DNA of 64,000 nucleotides from an uncultured Paracoccaceae bacterium (GCA_947500005.1 CANMQJ010000021.1:1-64000); one strand, 5' to 3'. Counted from the first letter of the stretch, positions 1 to 10,898 are shown. Notes: a model not told the origin generated them from the letters alone. A program made the numbers and translations.

Positions 1-77
1 GTCTTGCCGTGGTCAACATGGCCGATCGTGCCGATGTTCACATGCGGTTTGTTCCGTTGAAACTTTTCCTTACCCAT
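1..77 (-). CDS. tuf: Elongation factor Tu, N-terminal fragment
   Basis: This is the start of translation elongation factor Tu, which delivers aminoacyl-tRNA to the ribosome as a GTP complex. Only the first 25 codons lie in the window; the rest runs off the left edge. The reverse strand from position 77 reads MGKEKFQRNKPHVNIGTIGH followed by VDHGKT, the EF-Tu start and P-loop (family usual: MAKEKFxRxKPHVNIGTIGHVDHGKT). The identity is secure, but nothing can be said about the rest of the protein or about a second tuf copy. Confidence 0.95.
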   Translation of the reverse strand, partial: MGKEKFQRNKPHVNIGTIGHVDHGK

Positions 78-147
78 ATCCTCAGGCGCCCTTTTGCGGT
101 TCGGGGGACCTTTGGTCCCGAGTTGCTGTGTTTGCTACTGCGCGCGG

Positions 148-176
148 GGCATATTGGGTTCAACAGGGAAAATCAA
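148..176 (-). promoter_or_regulatory. Candidate promoter of tuf
   Basis: On the reverse strand a TTGATT box (171-176) is followed after 17 bases by a weak TATGCC box (148-153), about 70 bases upstream of the tuf start codon. The leader between them contains a small hairpin with arms GGGACC and GGTCCC (105-119). This is a consensus match by eye only, with no experimental support. Confidence 0.35.
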
Positions 177-206
177 GCACATCCTGAACGCTTTCGCCCC
201 GGCTGA

Positions 207-794
207 TCAGCCCTGCGCGGGTTTCGCCGCGGAAGCGCTCTGAGCGACCTCCGGTCGCTTTGCGAACCAGTCGTTTTCACGGTGCATTTCCACCAGCCAC
301 GCCTCGATCTGGCCCACAGCGTTGCGCGACAGGCCGACCAGCTGTTCTTCCTTTGTGCGCGAATGGCCCGAGCCGATGATCGCGGAATCGGCGGTCGTGG
401 TTTCGAAGACGGTGAACTGCTTGACCTCGGGATTGAGCTTCTTGGCGAGGGCGTCGTCCCAGACGGTGACGTTGATGATGAGTGCCGATTTCGGGCTGTA
501 GATCACCGGCACGCCCGGGGGTGCCAGCATGTAGCCCTCGACGCTGATGCCCAAGTGATAGAGCTGCGATCCCTGGTAGCGCGAGAACCGCTCATCGACG
601 GCATTGCGCAGGGCAGTGACCCATTCCTCTTCGGTGGCGTCGCGCGAAACCGGCCCCTTCTGCATCTTGGATGCCACCACCACGTTATGGCCGAGGCTGA
701 ATTCGCCCAGTTGCTCCAACGGCTCGTCCGGGGTGGCGGGAGTGCAGGCCGCCAGGAGGGTCATCCCGACGAGAAGGGTAGCGATGCGCAGCAT
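207..794 (-). CDS. Predicted lipoprotein of unknown function
   Basis: This is a 195-residue protein. It begins with a short hydrophobic signal ending in the lipobox LLAAC (Cys17), so it should be exported and lipid-anchored. The mature part is soluble, with no transmembrane segment and no motif I can name; it reads like a conserved Rhodobacterales hypothetical. It lies in the 130-base space between parC and tuf, on the same strand as both, and could be cotranscribed with parC. Function unknown. Confidence 0.7.
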   Translation of the reverse strand: MLRIATLLVGMTLLAACTPATPDEPLEQLGEFSLGHNVVVASKMQKGPVSRDATEEEWVTALRNAVDERFSRYQGSQLYHLGISVEGYMLAPPGVPVIYSPKSALIINVTVWDDALAKKLNPEVKQFTVFETTTADSAIIGSGHSRTKEEQLVGLSRNAVGQIEAWLVEMHRENDWFAKRPEVAQSASAAKPAQG

Positions 795-896
795 GGTCGA
801 CGTGCCTCGATCTGTCTCGGTTTCAGCGGATGTAACGCGCCATCGGACTTGATGCCAAGCCGAATGGGCAGGATTTCCGGCGATGCGGCGGGTTTG

Positions 897-3242
<2,346 letters not shown>

Positions 3243-3464
3243 GAAGGCCGTGATACGTGGCTGCGCGCCATTGGGCAAGCGCCGCTTGGCATCCGGCAAG
3301 CCGCGTCATGGGACAGGGAAAGGTCCGACTTCGCTCCCCTGATTTTTCGGCGGAATTGTAGTAAGCTGAAACCCTGCCGTTTGCCCGAAGAGATTCGGAA
3401 CCGTTTTCAAGCTGCCCGCGTTTTTTTGATCCGTAAGTCATTCCGCAACCTTGGGGGGTCGCCA

Positions 3465-4103
3465 ATGAACAAGTTCATTATCGCCAGTTTCCTGTTTATG
3501 GGCTTCGCCTTCTACGAGTTGAGCGGAGGCGCCGATTTCGAACCACGCGGCTTACGCCCCGACCCCGAGGAGAGAACAGCCCGCGTCGAACCGACCAAGC
3601 CAGACCCGAATCGTCGGGACCGCGCCAGCGAGCTCGTGGCCAGGCAGGTCATCGCCCCGCGCAGCACCGTGGCAGGCCTTGCCGAGAGCCGGGAGACGGC
3701 ACCAGAAGAGACGAATACCGAAACGCGCCTTGGCGATGGCCTGATGCGGGTTGCGGCGGGGTACAATACCAGCTTTGGCCTGGAGGATGATCCGGAGAGA
3801 ACGGTCACCCTTGCCTCGCTCGCCCGCGATCCGAATACCCTTGAGGTGATCTCCGACGACCAGCCCCCTGTCGCAACCGGCATTGCGGCAGAACCTCGGC
3901 GCGACATTCGGGAGGTGATCGGCACACGCGTCAACATGCGGCTGGGTCCCGGTACGACATACCCCGTGATCTCGCGGCTCGGCCTGGGCCATGAGGTCGA
4001 GGTCCTTGAAAGCTCAGGCAACGGCTGGCTGCGGCTGCGCGTGTTGCCGGAACGCACAGTCGGGTGGATTTCCGCCTCGCTCGTGGGCGACAGGGCCGAC
4101 TGA
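3465..4103 (+). CDS. SH3b-domain protein, probably periplasmic
   Basis: This is a 212-residue protein. An N-terminal hydrophobic segment (about residues 3-20) should export it or anchor it in the inner membrane. A low-complexity linker follows, and a bacterial SH3 domain occupies about residues 147-210 (TRVNMRLGPGTTYPVISRLG, then GWISASLVGD). Such domains usually bind cell-wall peptides, so a role in envelope maintenance is likely but not shown. A much longer open frame continues upstream through parC in antisense; I start at 3465 because the signal-like segment begins there and the upstream part is a shadow. A terminator follows directly. Confidence 0.8.
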   Translation: MNKFIIASFLFMGFAFYELSGGADFEPRGLRPDPEERTARVEPTKPDPNRRDRASELVARQVIAPRSTVAGLAESRETAPEETNTETRLGDGLMRVAAGYNTSFGLEDDPERTVTLASLARDPNTLEVISDDQPPVATGIAAEPRRDIREVIGTRVNMRLGPGTTYPVISRLGLGHEVEVLESSGNGWLRLRVLPERTVGWISASLVGDRAD

Positions 4104-4131
4104 GACCTCCCACCGATCGGCCATTGCCCCC

Positions 4132-4170
4132 AGACCTCGGTCCGCTTAGCAAGGACCGGGGTCTTTTCTT
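4132..4170 (+). terminator. Rho-independent terminator after the SH3b gene
   Basis: A 12-bp stem pairs agacctcggtcc (4132-4143) with ggaccggggtct (4153-4164), with one G-U pair and a 9-base loop, and runs into TTTTCTT. It ends 10 bases before the start codon of the next gene. Confidence 0.8.
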
Positions 4171-4180
4171 TGGGGCGATC

Positions 4181-5008
4181 ATGGCGAAGACGATACTCAT
4201 CACCGGCTGTTCCTCGGGCATCGGGCTCGACGCGGCGCAAGGGCTCCGTTCGCGCGGCTGGCATGTCTTTGCCTCCTGTCGTCAGCAGAAGGATTGCGAC
4301 AGGCTGCGCGCGCAGGGCTTCGACAGCCCCCGGATAGATTATGCCGATGCGGACAGTATCCGAACCGGGCTGGCGGAGGTGCTGGAAAAGACCGGCGGGA
4401 CACTGGATGCCCTTTTCAACAATGGCGCGCATGGCCTGCCCGGCGCAGTGGAGGATGTGTCCACAGACGGGATGCGGCACATCTTCGAGGCCAATTTCTT
4501 TGGCTGGCACGACCTGACGCGCCAGGTCGTGCCGGTGATGCGTGCGCAAGGTCATGGGCGTATCGTCCAGTGTTCCTCGGTCCTTGGTCTTGTGGCATTC
4601 CCATGGCGGGGCGCTTATGTGTCGACCAAATTCGCGATCGAGGGCTATAGCGACACGCTTCGCCTGGAGTTGCGCGGCAGCGGGGTAGAGGTCGTGTTGA
4701 TCGAACCCGGCCCCATCACCTCGCGGTTGCGCGAGAACGCCATTCCGTTGTTCGAGCGCTTCGTGAACTGGGAAACCTCGGCTCTGCGCCCGAAATACGA
4801 GACATCGCTGCTGAAACGTCTTTATGAGGATCGCGGGCCGGACCGGTTCGAACTGCCCGCCTCGGCGGTCACGGCCAAGCTTGCCCGCGCGCTCGAGGCG
4901 CGCCGCCCCCGCAGACGATACTACGTGACGACCCCCACCTATGTTGCCGCCTATCTGCGCCGCGTACTGCCCGTCCGTGCCATCGACAGCATCCTTGCGC
5001 GCATCTGA
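4181..5008 (+). CDS. Short-chain dehydrogenase/reductase (SDR family)
   Basis: This is a 275-residue classical SDR that probably uses NAD(P)(H) to oxidise or reduce a hydroxyl/keto group; the substrate is unknown. The Rossmann signature TGCSSGIG starts at residue 8, the catalytic YVSTK motif is present, and it is followed by the usual IEPGPI segment. The start at 4181 is chosen because the dinucleotide motif then sits at the normal distance from the N-terminus. The upstream in-frame extension crosses the preceding terminator. The gene seems to be monocistronic. Confidence 0.85.
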   Translation: MAKTILITGCSSGIGLDAAQGLRSRGWHVFASCRQQKDCDRLRAQGFDSPRIDYADADSIRTGLAEVLEKTGGTLDALFNNGAHGLPGAVEDVSTDGMRHIFEANFFGWHDLTRQVVPVMRAQGHGRIVQCSSVLGLVAFPWRGAYVSTKFAIEGYSDTLRLELRGSGVEVVLIEPGPITSRLRENAIPLFERFVNWETSALRPKYETSLLKRLYEDRGPDRFELPASAVTAKLARALEARRPRRRYYVTTPTYVAAYLRRVLPVRAIDSILARI

Positions 5009-5083
5009 GACCAAACAACACCTTCGCTTTTTTCCGTTCAACAGCTAGGTGGTCACGCGAACGCATTCTGACTCGAGGCCGAC

Positions 5084-5287
5084 ATGGACCTACTTTTCAT
5101 CATCCTTCTTCTGGCGATGGCCGCGGTGGTCGTCGTACTGGTCATCGGTATCGGCGGCTTTGCCCAGGGCGGAAAGTTCAACGCGAAATACGGCAACAAG
5201 ATGATGCGGCTGCGCCTGCTGTTCCAATTCATCGCGGTGGTTCTCATCGTGATATACGTGGCGCTGCGCGGAATGGGAGGTTCCTGA
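5084..5287 (+). CDS. Small twin-transmembrane protein, HIG1 type
   Basis: This 67-residue protein is made of two hydrophobic helices (about 2-25 and 44-62) separated by a short basic loop. The loop and start of helix 2 read NKMMRLRLLFQ, which fits the R-x-R-x3-Q signature of HIG1-domain proteins. In mitochondria these act on cytochrome oxidase and its supercomplexes; for the bacterial forms I know of no settled role. The stop overlaps the start of the adenosyltransferase gene by one base (TGATG), so the two are translationally coupled. Confidence 0.75.
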   Translation: MDLLFIILLLAMAAVVVVLVIGIGGFAQGGKFNAKYGNKMMRLRLLFQFIAVVLIVIYVALRGMGGS

Positions 5288-5859
5288 TGGTCGTTCTGAA
5301 CAAGATCTACACCCGCACCGGCGACGGCGGAAAAACGGCTTTGGGCAACGGCGAGCGCGTGGCGAAATACGCCGGTCGCGTTTCTGCCTATGGCACGGTG
5401 GACGAGCTCAACGCCTTTGTCGGCGTCGCCCGGCTGGAGGCCGATGGAGAAATCGACGCGGCGCTGGCCCGGATCCAGAACGACCTGTTCGATCTGGGCG
5501 CGGACCTGTGCCGCCCGGACATGGAGAAGGACGCCGATGCCGAGTACCCGCCCCTGCGCATGATCCCGTCGCAGGTCGACCGGCTGGAGGCCGAGATCGA
5601 CGCCATGAACGAAGGGCTGGAACCGCTGCGCAGCTTCATCCTGCCCGGCGGCACGCGGCTGGCGGCCCAGTTGCATGTCTGCCGCACCGTGTCGCGCCGT
5701 GCCGAGAGGTTGGCCGTGGAACTGTCGAACATGGAGCCGGTGAACGAGGCCGCGGTGAAATATCTCAATCGCCTCAGCGACTGGTTCTTCGTCGCTGCCC
5801 GTACCGCGAATGAAGGCGGAACCGCGGATGTTCTTTGGGTTCCGGGCGCGAACCGCTGA
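5287..5859 (+). CDS. pduO: Cob(I)alamin adenosyltransferase, PduO type
   Basis: This enzyme transfers the adenosyl group of ATP to cob(I)alamin to make adenosylcobalamin. The 190-residue protein has the N-terminal ATP-binding loop TRTGDGGKT (residues 9-17) and the C-terminal helix with the conserved RRAERLAVEL segment, both typical of the PduO/MMAB trimeric family. It is coupled to the HIG1-type gene. Its coenzyme product would serve ethylmalonyl-CoA and methylmalonyl-CoA mutases, which fits the methylsuccinyl-CoA dehydrogenase gene at 18.2 kb. Confidence 0.92.
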   Translation: MVVLNKIYTRTGDGGKTALGNGERVAKYAGRVSAYGTVDELNAFVGVARLEADGEIDAALARIQNDLFDLGADLCRPDMEKDADAEYPPLRMIPSQVDRLEAEIDAMNEGLEPLRSFILPGGTRLAAQLHVCRTVSRRAERLAVELSNMEPVNEAAVKYLNRLSDWFFVAARTANEGGTADVLWVPGANR

Positions 5860-5882
5860 TGCCAATTCGTGCGAACGCCAGG

Positions 5883-5910
5883 CGAAACAATATTTCGTCC
5901 GAGCGCTCGG
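5883..5910. promoter_or_regulatory. Adjacent inverted repeats upstream of etfB
   Basis: CGAAA-CAATA-TTTCG (5883-5897) is followed after one base by the perfect 12-bp palindrome CCGAGCGCTCGG (5899-5910). They lie between pduO and etfB, 144 bases before the etfB start codon. No T-run follows, so an operator is as likely as a terminator. Confidence 0.3.
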
Positions 5911-6053
5911 AAAATGCGGAACGCGACGTCCCGGTACGATGACGTGACGATTTTGCCCTGTCCCATCGGGGAGACAGGCGTTATCTACGCCCGGGAGACC
6001 ATTGGGGGAGTCGCTTTCGCGGCTTGCCGTTTCTGGAAGGAGAGAACGCAGCA

Positions 6054-6812
6054 ATGAAGGTACTTGTGCCTGTCAAACGCGTGATCGACTACAACGTGAA
6101 GGTTCGCGTCAAGGCGGACGGGAGCGGTGTCGATCTCGCCAACGTGAAGATGTCGATGAACCCGTTCGACGAAATCGCGGTGGAAGAGGCGATCCGCCTC
6201 AAGGAAGCCGGCAAGGCCGAAGAGGTCGTCGCGGTCTCGATCGGCGTGAAGCAGGCGCAGGAAACGCTGCGCACGGCGCTCGCCATGGGTGCCGACCGGG
6301 CGATCCTGGTCGTCGCCGCCGATGACGTCCATCAGGACATCGAGCCGCTGGCCGTCGCCAAGATCCTTGCCAAGGTTATCGAGGAAGAGCAGCCGGGCGT
6401 GGTGCTCTGCGGCAAGCAGGCGATCGACAACGACATGAACGCCACCGGACAGATGCTCTCGGCGCTGCTGGGCTGGTCCCAAGCCACCTTTGCCTCGGAA
6501 CTCGACATCGACGGCGACAACGCGAAAGTGACCCGCGAGGTCGATGGCGGCTTGCAGACCATCTCGGTCAAGATGCCGACCATCGTCACCGTCGACCTGC
6601 GCCTGAACGAGCCGCGCTATGCTTCGCTGCCCAACATCATGAAGGCGAAGAAGAAACCGCTGGATGAAAAGACCGCCGCCGATTACGGCGTCGACGTCAC
6701 GCCTCGGCTGGAAGTCGTCAAGACCGAGGAACCGCCGGCGCGTGCCGCGGGGATCATGGTCGGCTCGGTGGACGAGCTGGTGTCGAAACTGAAAGAAGCG
6801 GGGGCTGTGTGA
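6054..6812 (+). CDS. etfB: Electron transfer flavoprotein, beta subunit
   Basis: EtfB pairs with EtfA to carry electrons from acyl-CoA and dimethylglycine/sarcosine-type dehydrogenases to ETF-ubiquinone oxidoreductase. The protein has 252 residues, the normal size, starting MKVLVPVKRVIDYNVKVRV. It contains the AMP-binding region and the recognition-loop sequence LRLNEPRYASLPNIMKAKKK. The start at 6054 follows a good ribosome site (GGAAGGAGAG). Its stop overlaps the etfA start by one base. Likely clients in this window are the methylsuccinyl-CoA dehydrogenase (18.2 kb) and the flavoprotein at 57.3 kb. Confidence 0.97.
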   Translation: MKVLVPVKRVIDYNVKVRVKADGSGVDLANVKMSMNPFDEIAVEEAIRLKEAGKAEEVVAVSIGVKQAQETLRTALAMGADRAILVVAADDVHQDIEPLAVAKILAKVIEEEQPGVVLCGKQAIDNDMNATGQMLSALLGWSQATFASELDIDGDNAKVTREVDGGLQTISVKMPTIVTVDLRLNEPRYASLPNIMKAKKKPLDEKTAADYGVDVTPRLEVVKTEEPPARAAGIMVGSVDELVSKLKEAGAV

Positions 6813-7741
6813 TGGCTGTACTTCTTCTTGCCGAAGTGACCAATGGCGAGCTTGCGATGGACGCGACCGCCAAGGCCGTGACCGCCGCCAAGCAGCTGGG
6901 CGACGTGACCGTCCTTTGCGCCGGTGCGTCGGCCGCAGCGGCAGGCGAAGCCGCCGCCAAGATCGACGGCGTCGCCAAGGTGCTGGTGGCCGAGGATGCC
7001 TCGCTGGGCCATCGCCTTGCGGAATCCACTGCCAAGCTGATCGTGGATCTCGCAGGAGACTACGAGCATATCGTGGCGCCCGCGACCACCGACGCCAAGA
7101 ACGTCATGCCGCGCGTTGCGGCGCTTCTGGATGTCATGGTGATCTCGGACGCCTCGGGCGTGGTCGACGCAAACACGTTCGAGCGGCCGATCTATGCCGG
7201 CAACGCCGTGCAGACCGTCAAGTCGAGCGACGCCAAGAAGGTCATCACCTTCCGTACATCGACCTTCGATGCGGCAGGCGAAGGCGGCTCTGCCCCGGTC
7301 GAGACGGTGTCCGTCGGTGACAACCCGGGCCTGAGCGAGTGGATCGAGGACAAGGTGGCCGAAAGCGACCGTCCCGAGCTGACCTCGGCAAAGATCGTCG
7401 TTTCCGGCGGTCGTGGCGTGGGCTCCGAAGAGAACTTCGCCATGATCGAGCAGTTGGCCGACAAGCTGGGCGCCGCCGTTGGCGCCTCGCGCGCCGCGGT
7501 CGACTCGGGCTATGCCCCCAACGACTGGCAGGTGGGTCAGACCGGCAAGGTCGTTGCCCCCGAGCTTTACATCGCGGTGGGCATTTCTGGCGCGATCCAG
7601 CATCTCGCCGGCATGAAGGACTCCAAGATCATCGTCGCGATCAACAAGGACGAAGAGGCGCCGATCTTCCAGGTCGCCGACTACGGCTTGGTCGCCGATC
7701 TCTTCCAGGCCGTGCCCGAATTGAAGGATAAGCTGGGCTGA
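6812..7741 (+). CDS. etfA: Electron transfer flavoprotein, alpha subunit
   Basis: This is the FAD-carrying partner of EtfB. The protein has 309 residues. The C-terminal FAD domain is clear: SGGRGVGSEENF, SRAAVDSGYAPNDWQVGQTG and AVGISGAIQHLAGM. A GTG one codon upstream is also in frame, but the ATG at 6812 overlaps the etfB stop as TGATG and is preferred. A strong terminator follows 28 bases after the stop, so etfBA is a two-gene unit. Confidence 0.97.
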   Translation: MAVLLLAEVTNGELAMDATAKAVTAAKQLGDVTVLCAGASAAAAGEAAAKIDGVAKVLVAEDASLGHRLAESTAKLIVDLAGDYEHIVAPATTDAKNVMPRVAALLDVMVISDASGVVDANTFERPIYAGNAVQTVKSSDAKKVITFRTSTFDAAGEGGSAPVETVSVGDNPGLSEWIEDKVAESDRPELTSAKIVVSGGRGVGSEENFAMIEQLADKLGAAVGASRAAVDSGYAPNDWQVGQTGKVVAPELYIAVGISGAIQHLAGMKDSKIIVAINKDEEAPIFQVADYGLVADLFQAVPELKDKLG

Positions 7742-7768
7742 TCCCCGGCATTTCCAGACAGTCATTCG

Positions 7769-7799
7769 ACGGCCCGCCGGTTTAGGCGGGCCGTTTTTA
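7769..7799 (+). terminator. Rho-independent terminator of etfBA
   Basis: A 10-bp perfect stem (ACGGCCCGCC, 7769-7778, with GGCGGGCCGT, 7785-7794) and a 6-base loop end in TTTTT. It sits just before the convergent gene that stops at 7804. Confidence 0.9.
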
Positions 7800-7803
7800 T
7801 TAG

Positions 7804-8631
7804 TCAGTCCAGATCCTCAAGCAAGGCGAACAGCCGCCTGGCGATCGTCTCGTGCGTTGCAGGTCCAATGAGATGCTCGGCCGCGGGCTGCTGCAACGTG
7901 CCGAAGAGCATATCTTCCAACTCGTCGGATTCGCTGGACGGGCGCACCTGCAACTCCAGCAGAGCCAGGGCACGGTTGGCCAGGGTCTGCGCCATTGCGG
8001 GGGTCACGAGGCATGGGTCGGGGCCGAGCGCCCCACCCTGCTCCGAAACAAGCTCGCCCATGTACCGCAGACATAACAGAACGATCCTGCCATCCAGCCG
8101 CTCGACCACCTGCCCCATTCGGGCGCCCCAGGCGGTGCGCAACTCTTCGCAAACCTGTTCGAAGCGCTCGGGGCAAAGCGCCGCAAGGTCGCCAAGCAAG
8201 TGCCGGACGAAATGATACTCGGTGAAATCGACCTCTGGGTAGAGCGCGGCAAGCCGGTCCGAGGCGGCGACGAACCGATCGTTGCGTCTTGGATGAACCC
8301 GGTACAGCCGATTCGACAGGCCGGCCGCCCCGGGTAGTTGCAGAACCGCCAGTACCGCCCCTGATCCGATACCCAAGAGTTCCGGATCGTTCAGCAACGC
8401 GTCGAGCCCAAGATTTGCGACCCCCAGATTGATGCAGGTGACGCCCAGCTTCGGCTCCAACCTTGCGACGAAAGGCTCGGGGACGAACCGGCCAAAGGTC
8501 TCAGCCCCGCCAAGAAAGGCGATGTATGGCTCTCTCAGGTCGCGGGCAGGCCCGCGCACCGGCAGTTTCGACGCGCCGTAGTGGCAAATCTCTCCCTCGG
8601 GCGCAGCAACACCCGGATGTTCGTAACTCAT
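7804..8631 (-). CDS. Conserved Rhodobacterales protein, probably DUF6473
   Basis: This is a 275-residue soluble protein of unknown function. The N-terminal half (YGASKLPVRGPARDL, YIAFLGGAETFGRF, CINLGVANLGLDALL) resembles a family I know as DUF6473, whose members are often near sulfotransferase genes in roseobacters; no sulfotransferase is seen here. The GxET and GxxNxGxD segments recall SGNH-hydrolase blocks but lack an obvious catalytic serine motif. The start is placed at MSYEHPG (8631), four codons inside the longest frame. The family name is from memory. Confidence 0.6.
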   Translation of the reverse strand: MSYEHPGVAAPEGEICHYGASKLPVRGPARDLREPYIAFLGGAETFGRFVPEPFVARLEPKLGVTCINLGVANLGLDALLNDPELLGIGSGAVLAVLQLPGAAGLSNRLYRVHPRRNDRFVAASDRLAALYPEVDFTEYHFVRHLLGDLAALCPERFEQVCEELRTAWGARMGQVVERLDGRIVLLCLRYMGELVSEQGGALGPDPCLVTPAMAQTLANRALALLELQVRPSSESDELEDMLFGTLQQPAAEHLIGPATHETIARRLFALLEDLD

Positions 8632-8794
8632 GACACCCACCAATTTTCTGGTTCCCGCCCGAAAGGCTGCCGCAACGCCCTTGCCAAACCGCTAATGTGC
8701 GAATTTGAAGCAAAGCCGGGTGAACCGCGCCCCTTGCCGCCGCCCCACAGGTGCCGATAAGGTCGCGGCAACTTGAGACAAAGGGCGGAACGGA

Positions 8795-9670
8795 ATGGAC
8801 ATTCAGAAGATCGGGATCGTCGGTGCGGGCCAGATGGGCAACGGCATTGCGCATGTCATGGCGCTTGCAGGATATGACGTGATCCTGACCGATGTCAGCC
8901 AGCAGGCCCTGGACAAGGCGCTGGAGACGATTCGCGGCAACCTGGCTCGGCAGGCGTCGCGCGGGAAAATCTCGGACGAAGAAATGAACGCCACCTTGGG
9001 CCGCATCGGCACGACGCTGCAACTCTCGGATCTTGGTGCCACCGATCTGGTGATCGAGGCCGCGACCGAGCGCGAGACGATCAAGCAGGCGATTTTCGAA
9101 GACCTGCAGCCGCATCTGCAACCGCATACGATCCTGACCTCGAACACATCCTCGATTTCGATCACCCGGCTAGCCAGCCGAACGGACCGGCCCGAGCGGT
9201 TCATGGGCTTCCACTTCATGAACCCGGTGCCCGTGATGCAGCTGGTCGAACTGATCCGCGGCATCGCGACGGATGAGGAAACCTTCAAGTCCTGCCTTGC
9301 CGTGGTGGAGCGGATCGGAAAGACAGCTTCCAGCGCCGAGGATTTCCCCGCGTTCATCGTCAACCGAATCCTGATGCCGATGATCAACGAGGCGGTCTAT
9401 ACGTTGTACGAGGGCGTCGGCAACGTGAAGTCGATCGACGAGGCCATGAAGCTGGGCGCCAACCACCCGATGGGACCGCTGGAACTTGCCGACTTCATCG
9501 GGCTGGATACCTGTCTGGCCATCATGAACGTCTTGCATGACGGGCTGGCGGATACGAAATACCGTCCCTGTCCCCTGCTGACGAAATATGTCGAGGCGGG
9601 ATGGCTGGGCCGCAAGACGCAGCGCGGTTTCTATGATTACCGCGGCGATACTCCGGTCCCCACGCGTTGA
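8795..9670 (+). CDS. hbd: 3-hydroxybutyryl-CoA dehydrogenase
   Basis: This enzyme interconverts 3-hydroxybutyryl-CoA and acetoacetyl-CoA with NAD(P). The 291-residue protein has the N-terminal Rossmann motif GAGQMG (residues 10-15), the catalytic-histidine region GFHFMNPVPVMQLVELI, and the C-terminal dimerisation domain with GANHPMGPLELADFIGLD. It is a stand-alone short form, not a FadB-like fusion. It lies just downstream of etfBA but behind their terminator. It fits beta-oxidation, polyhydroxybutyrate metabolism and the entry to the ethylmalonyl-CoA pathway. Confidence 0.95.
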   Translation: MDIQKIGIVGAGQMGNGIAHVMALAGYDVILTDVSQQALDKALETIRGNLARQASRGKISDEEMNATLGRIGTTLQLSDLGATDLVIEAATERETIKQAIFEDLQPHLQPHTILTSNTSSISITRLASRTDRPERFMGFHFMNPVPVMQLVELIRGIATDEETFKSCLAVVERIGKTASSAEDFPAFIVNRILMPMINEAVYTLYEGVGNVKSIDEAMKLGANHPMGPLELADFIGLDTCLAIMNVLHDGLADTKYRPCPLLTKYVEAGWLGRKTQRGFYDYRGDTPVPTR

Positions 9671-9688
9671 GAAAGCGGGCGGGTCCGC

Positions 9689-10579
9689 TCAGCTCTTGCC
9701 CAGCGACAGCGTATGCTTTCGCAGCCAGGTCATGAAGCCGCGAGGATCCCGCTCAAGCAATTCCATGTCCTGCTCCGAGACGGGCTCTCCGATCACCGGC
9801 GCCTGCGGCTTGTTGCAGGAACGTACGATCTCGTGCAGCAGGAGACCTTGGCGCAGAACCGGAGAAATGCGGTTCGCAATCTGGTAGGCGCGCGAATTGC
9901 GGCCCGGGAAATAGATCGGAACGACCCGCGCGCCCGAACGACGGATCATCTTGGCGGTAAACACGTTCCAGTCGCGCTCCTGGGCGGGACCGAAAAAACT
10001 GTCCGAGGACATTACGACCCCGGAAGGGAACAGGGCGACGACGCCCCCCTCCGCCAGATGCGCCATAGCGTTGGCTCGCATGTCCAGCATCTTCTTCTGC
10101 GCTTCGGGATCGTGCGGAAACGGAACCGGTATCATGAAGCTGGTTGCCGCCTCGTCGAGGCCAGTGAGAACAGAGCGCGTCAGGATCCGGTAATCCTGTC
10201 GGACCCGCCCGATTAGCTCGGCCAGGATCATGCCGTCCACCATGCCATGCGGATGGTTGGCGACCACGACGACCGGTCCCTCCTTCGGGATGCGCGCGAT
10301 CTGTTCCGCGGGCGTCAGAAGGTCGATGCCCATCGTGTCGAGAGCACCTTTCCAGAACTTGTTTCCACGGTACTGGTCATTCTGTTTTTCGAACTTGTTC
10401 ACCAACCGCAGAATGGTGAGCTTGCCCGTCACCCACTCGATCGCCTTGATGGCGCTCGCCGTCCACACGTCGTCAAAGGAATTGGCATAGGTCAGCGTGC
10501 GGCGATCATATATCTCGCCCGGCGTGGACTGGCTCTCGGAGGCCAGACCGGTCTTGCTGTTCTGTGCGGTATCCGCCAA
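9689..10579 (-). CDS. PlsC-like lysophospholipid acyltransferase
   Basis: This is a 296-residue acyltransferase of the 1-acyl-glycerol-3-phosphate/ornithine-lipid type. It has the block-I motif ANHPHGMVDG (the NHPxGxxDG form of the HX4D box) and the block-III-like ALFPSG. It would transfer an acyl chain to a lysolipid at the inner membrane; the acceptor is unknown. The only upstream start is a TTG at 10579 behind GGGAAGAG, as the frame has no ATG before the domain. It lies 36 bases after the HPr gene on the same strand, so it may be read through from the ChvGI-PTS block. Confidence 0.78.
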   Translation of the reverse strand: MADTAQNSKTGLASESQSTPGEIYDRRTLTYANSFDDVWTASAIKAIEWVTGKLTILRLVNKFEKQNDQYRGNKFWKGALDTMGIDLLTPAEQIARIPKEGPVVVVANHPHGMVDGMILAELIGRVRQDYRILTRSVLTGLDEAATSFMIPVPFPHDPEAQKKMLDMRANAMAHLAEGGVVALFPSGVVMSSDSFFGPAQERDWNVFTAKMIRRSGARVVPIYFPGRNSRAYQIANRISPVLRQGLLLHEIVRSCNKPQAPVIGEPVSEQDMELLERDPRGFMTWLRKHTLSLGKS

Positions 10580-10615
10580 GTCTTGCTCTTCCCGTACCTT
10601 GCGCCGGAAGGACGC

Positions 10616-10885
10616 TCAGGCACCTTCCCCGAACTTGTCCTGGACCAAGGCCTCGAGCGCATCCGCCAGCGCCTCAGCATCAGGGCCGTGGGTCTCGACG
10701 TCAATAGTCGTTCCGCAAGAAGCTGCCAACATCAAAAGGCCCATGATGCTGTCTCCCGAGGCGGAAACACCGTCTTTGGACACCTCGGCCGAAGCGTCGA
10801 ACGCCTCCACCACCTCGACCAGCTTGGCTGAGGCCCGGGCATGAAGCCCTTTCTGGTTCACGATCTTCAAGCTGCGATTGGCCAT
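10616..10885 (-). CDS. ptsH: HPr-like phosphocarrier protein
   Basis: This is an 89-residue phosphocarrier of the phosphotransferase system. The active-site His15 is in KGLHARAS and the regulatory Ser46 is in GDSIMGLLMLAA, so both the enzyme I and HPr-kinase sites are present. HprK is encoded two genes upstream, giving a complete kinase-substrate pair. No sugar-transport EIIB/EIIC and no enzyme I are in the window, so the role is probably regulatory, as in the nitrogen-type PTS of alphaproteobacteria. Confidence 0.93.
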   Translation of the reverse strand: MANRSLKIVNQKGLHARASAKLVEVVEAFDASAEVSKDGVSASGDSIMGLLMLAASCGTTIDVETHGPDAEALADALEALVQDKFGEGA

Positions 10886-10898
10886 TCACGTCCGTCTT

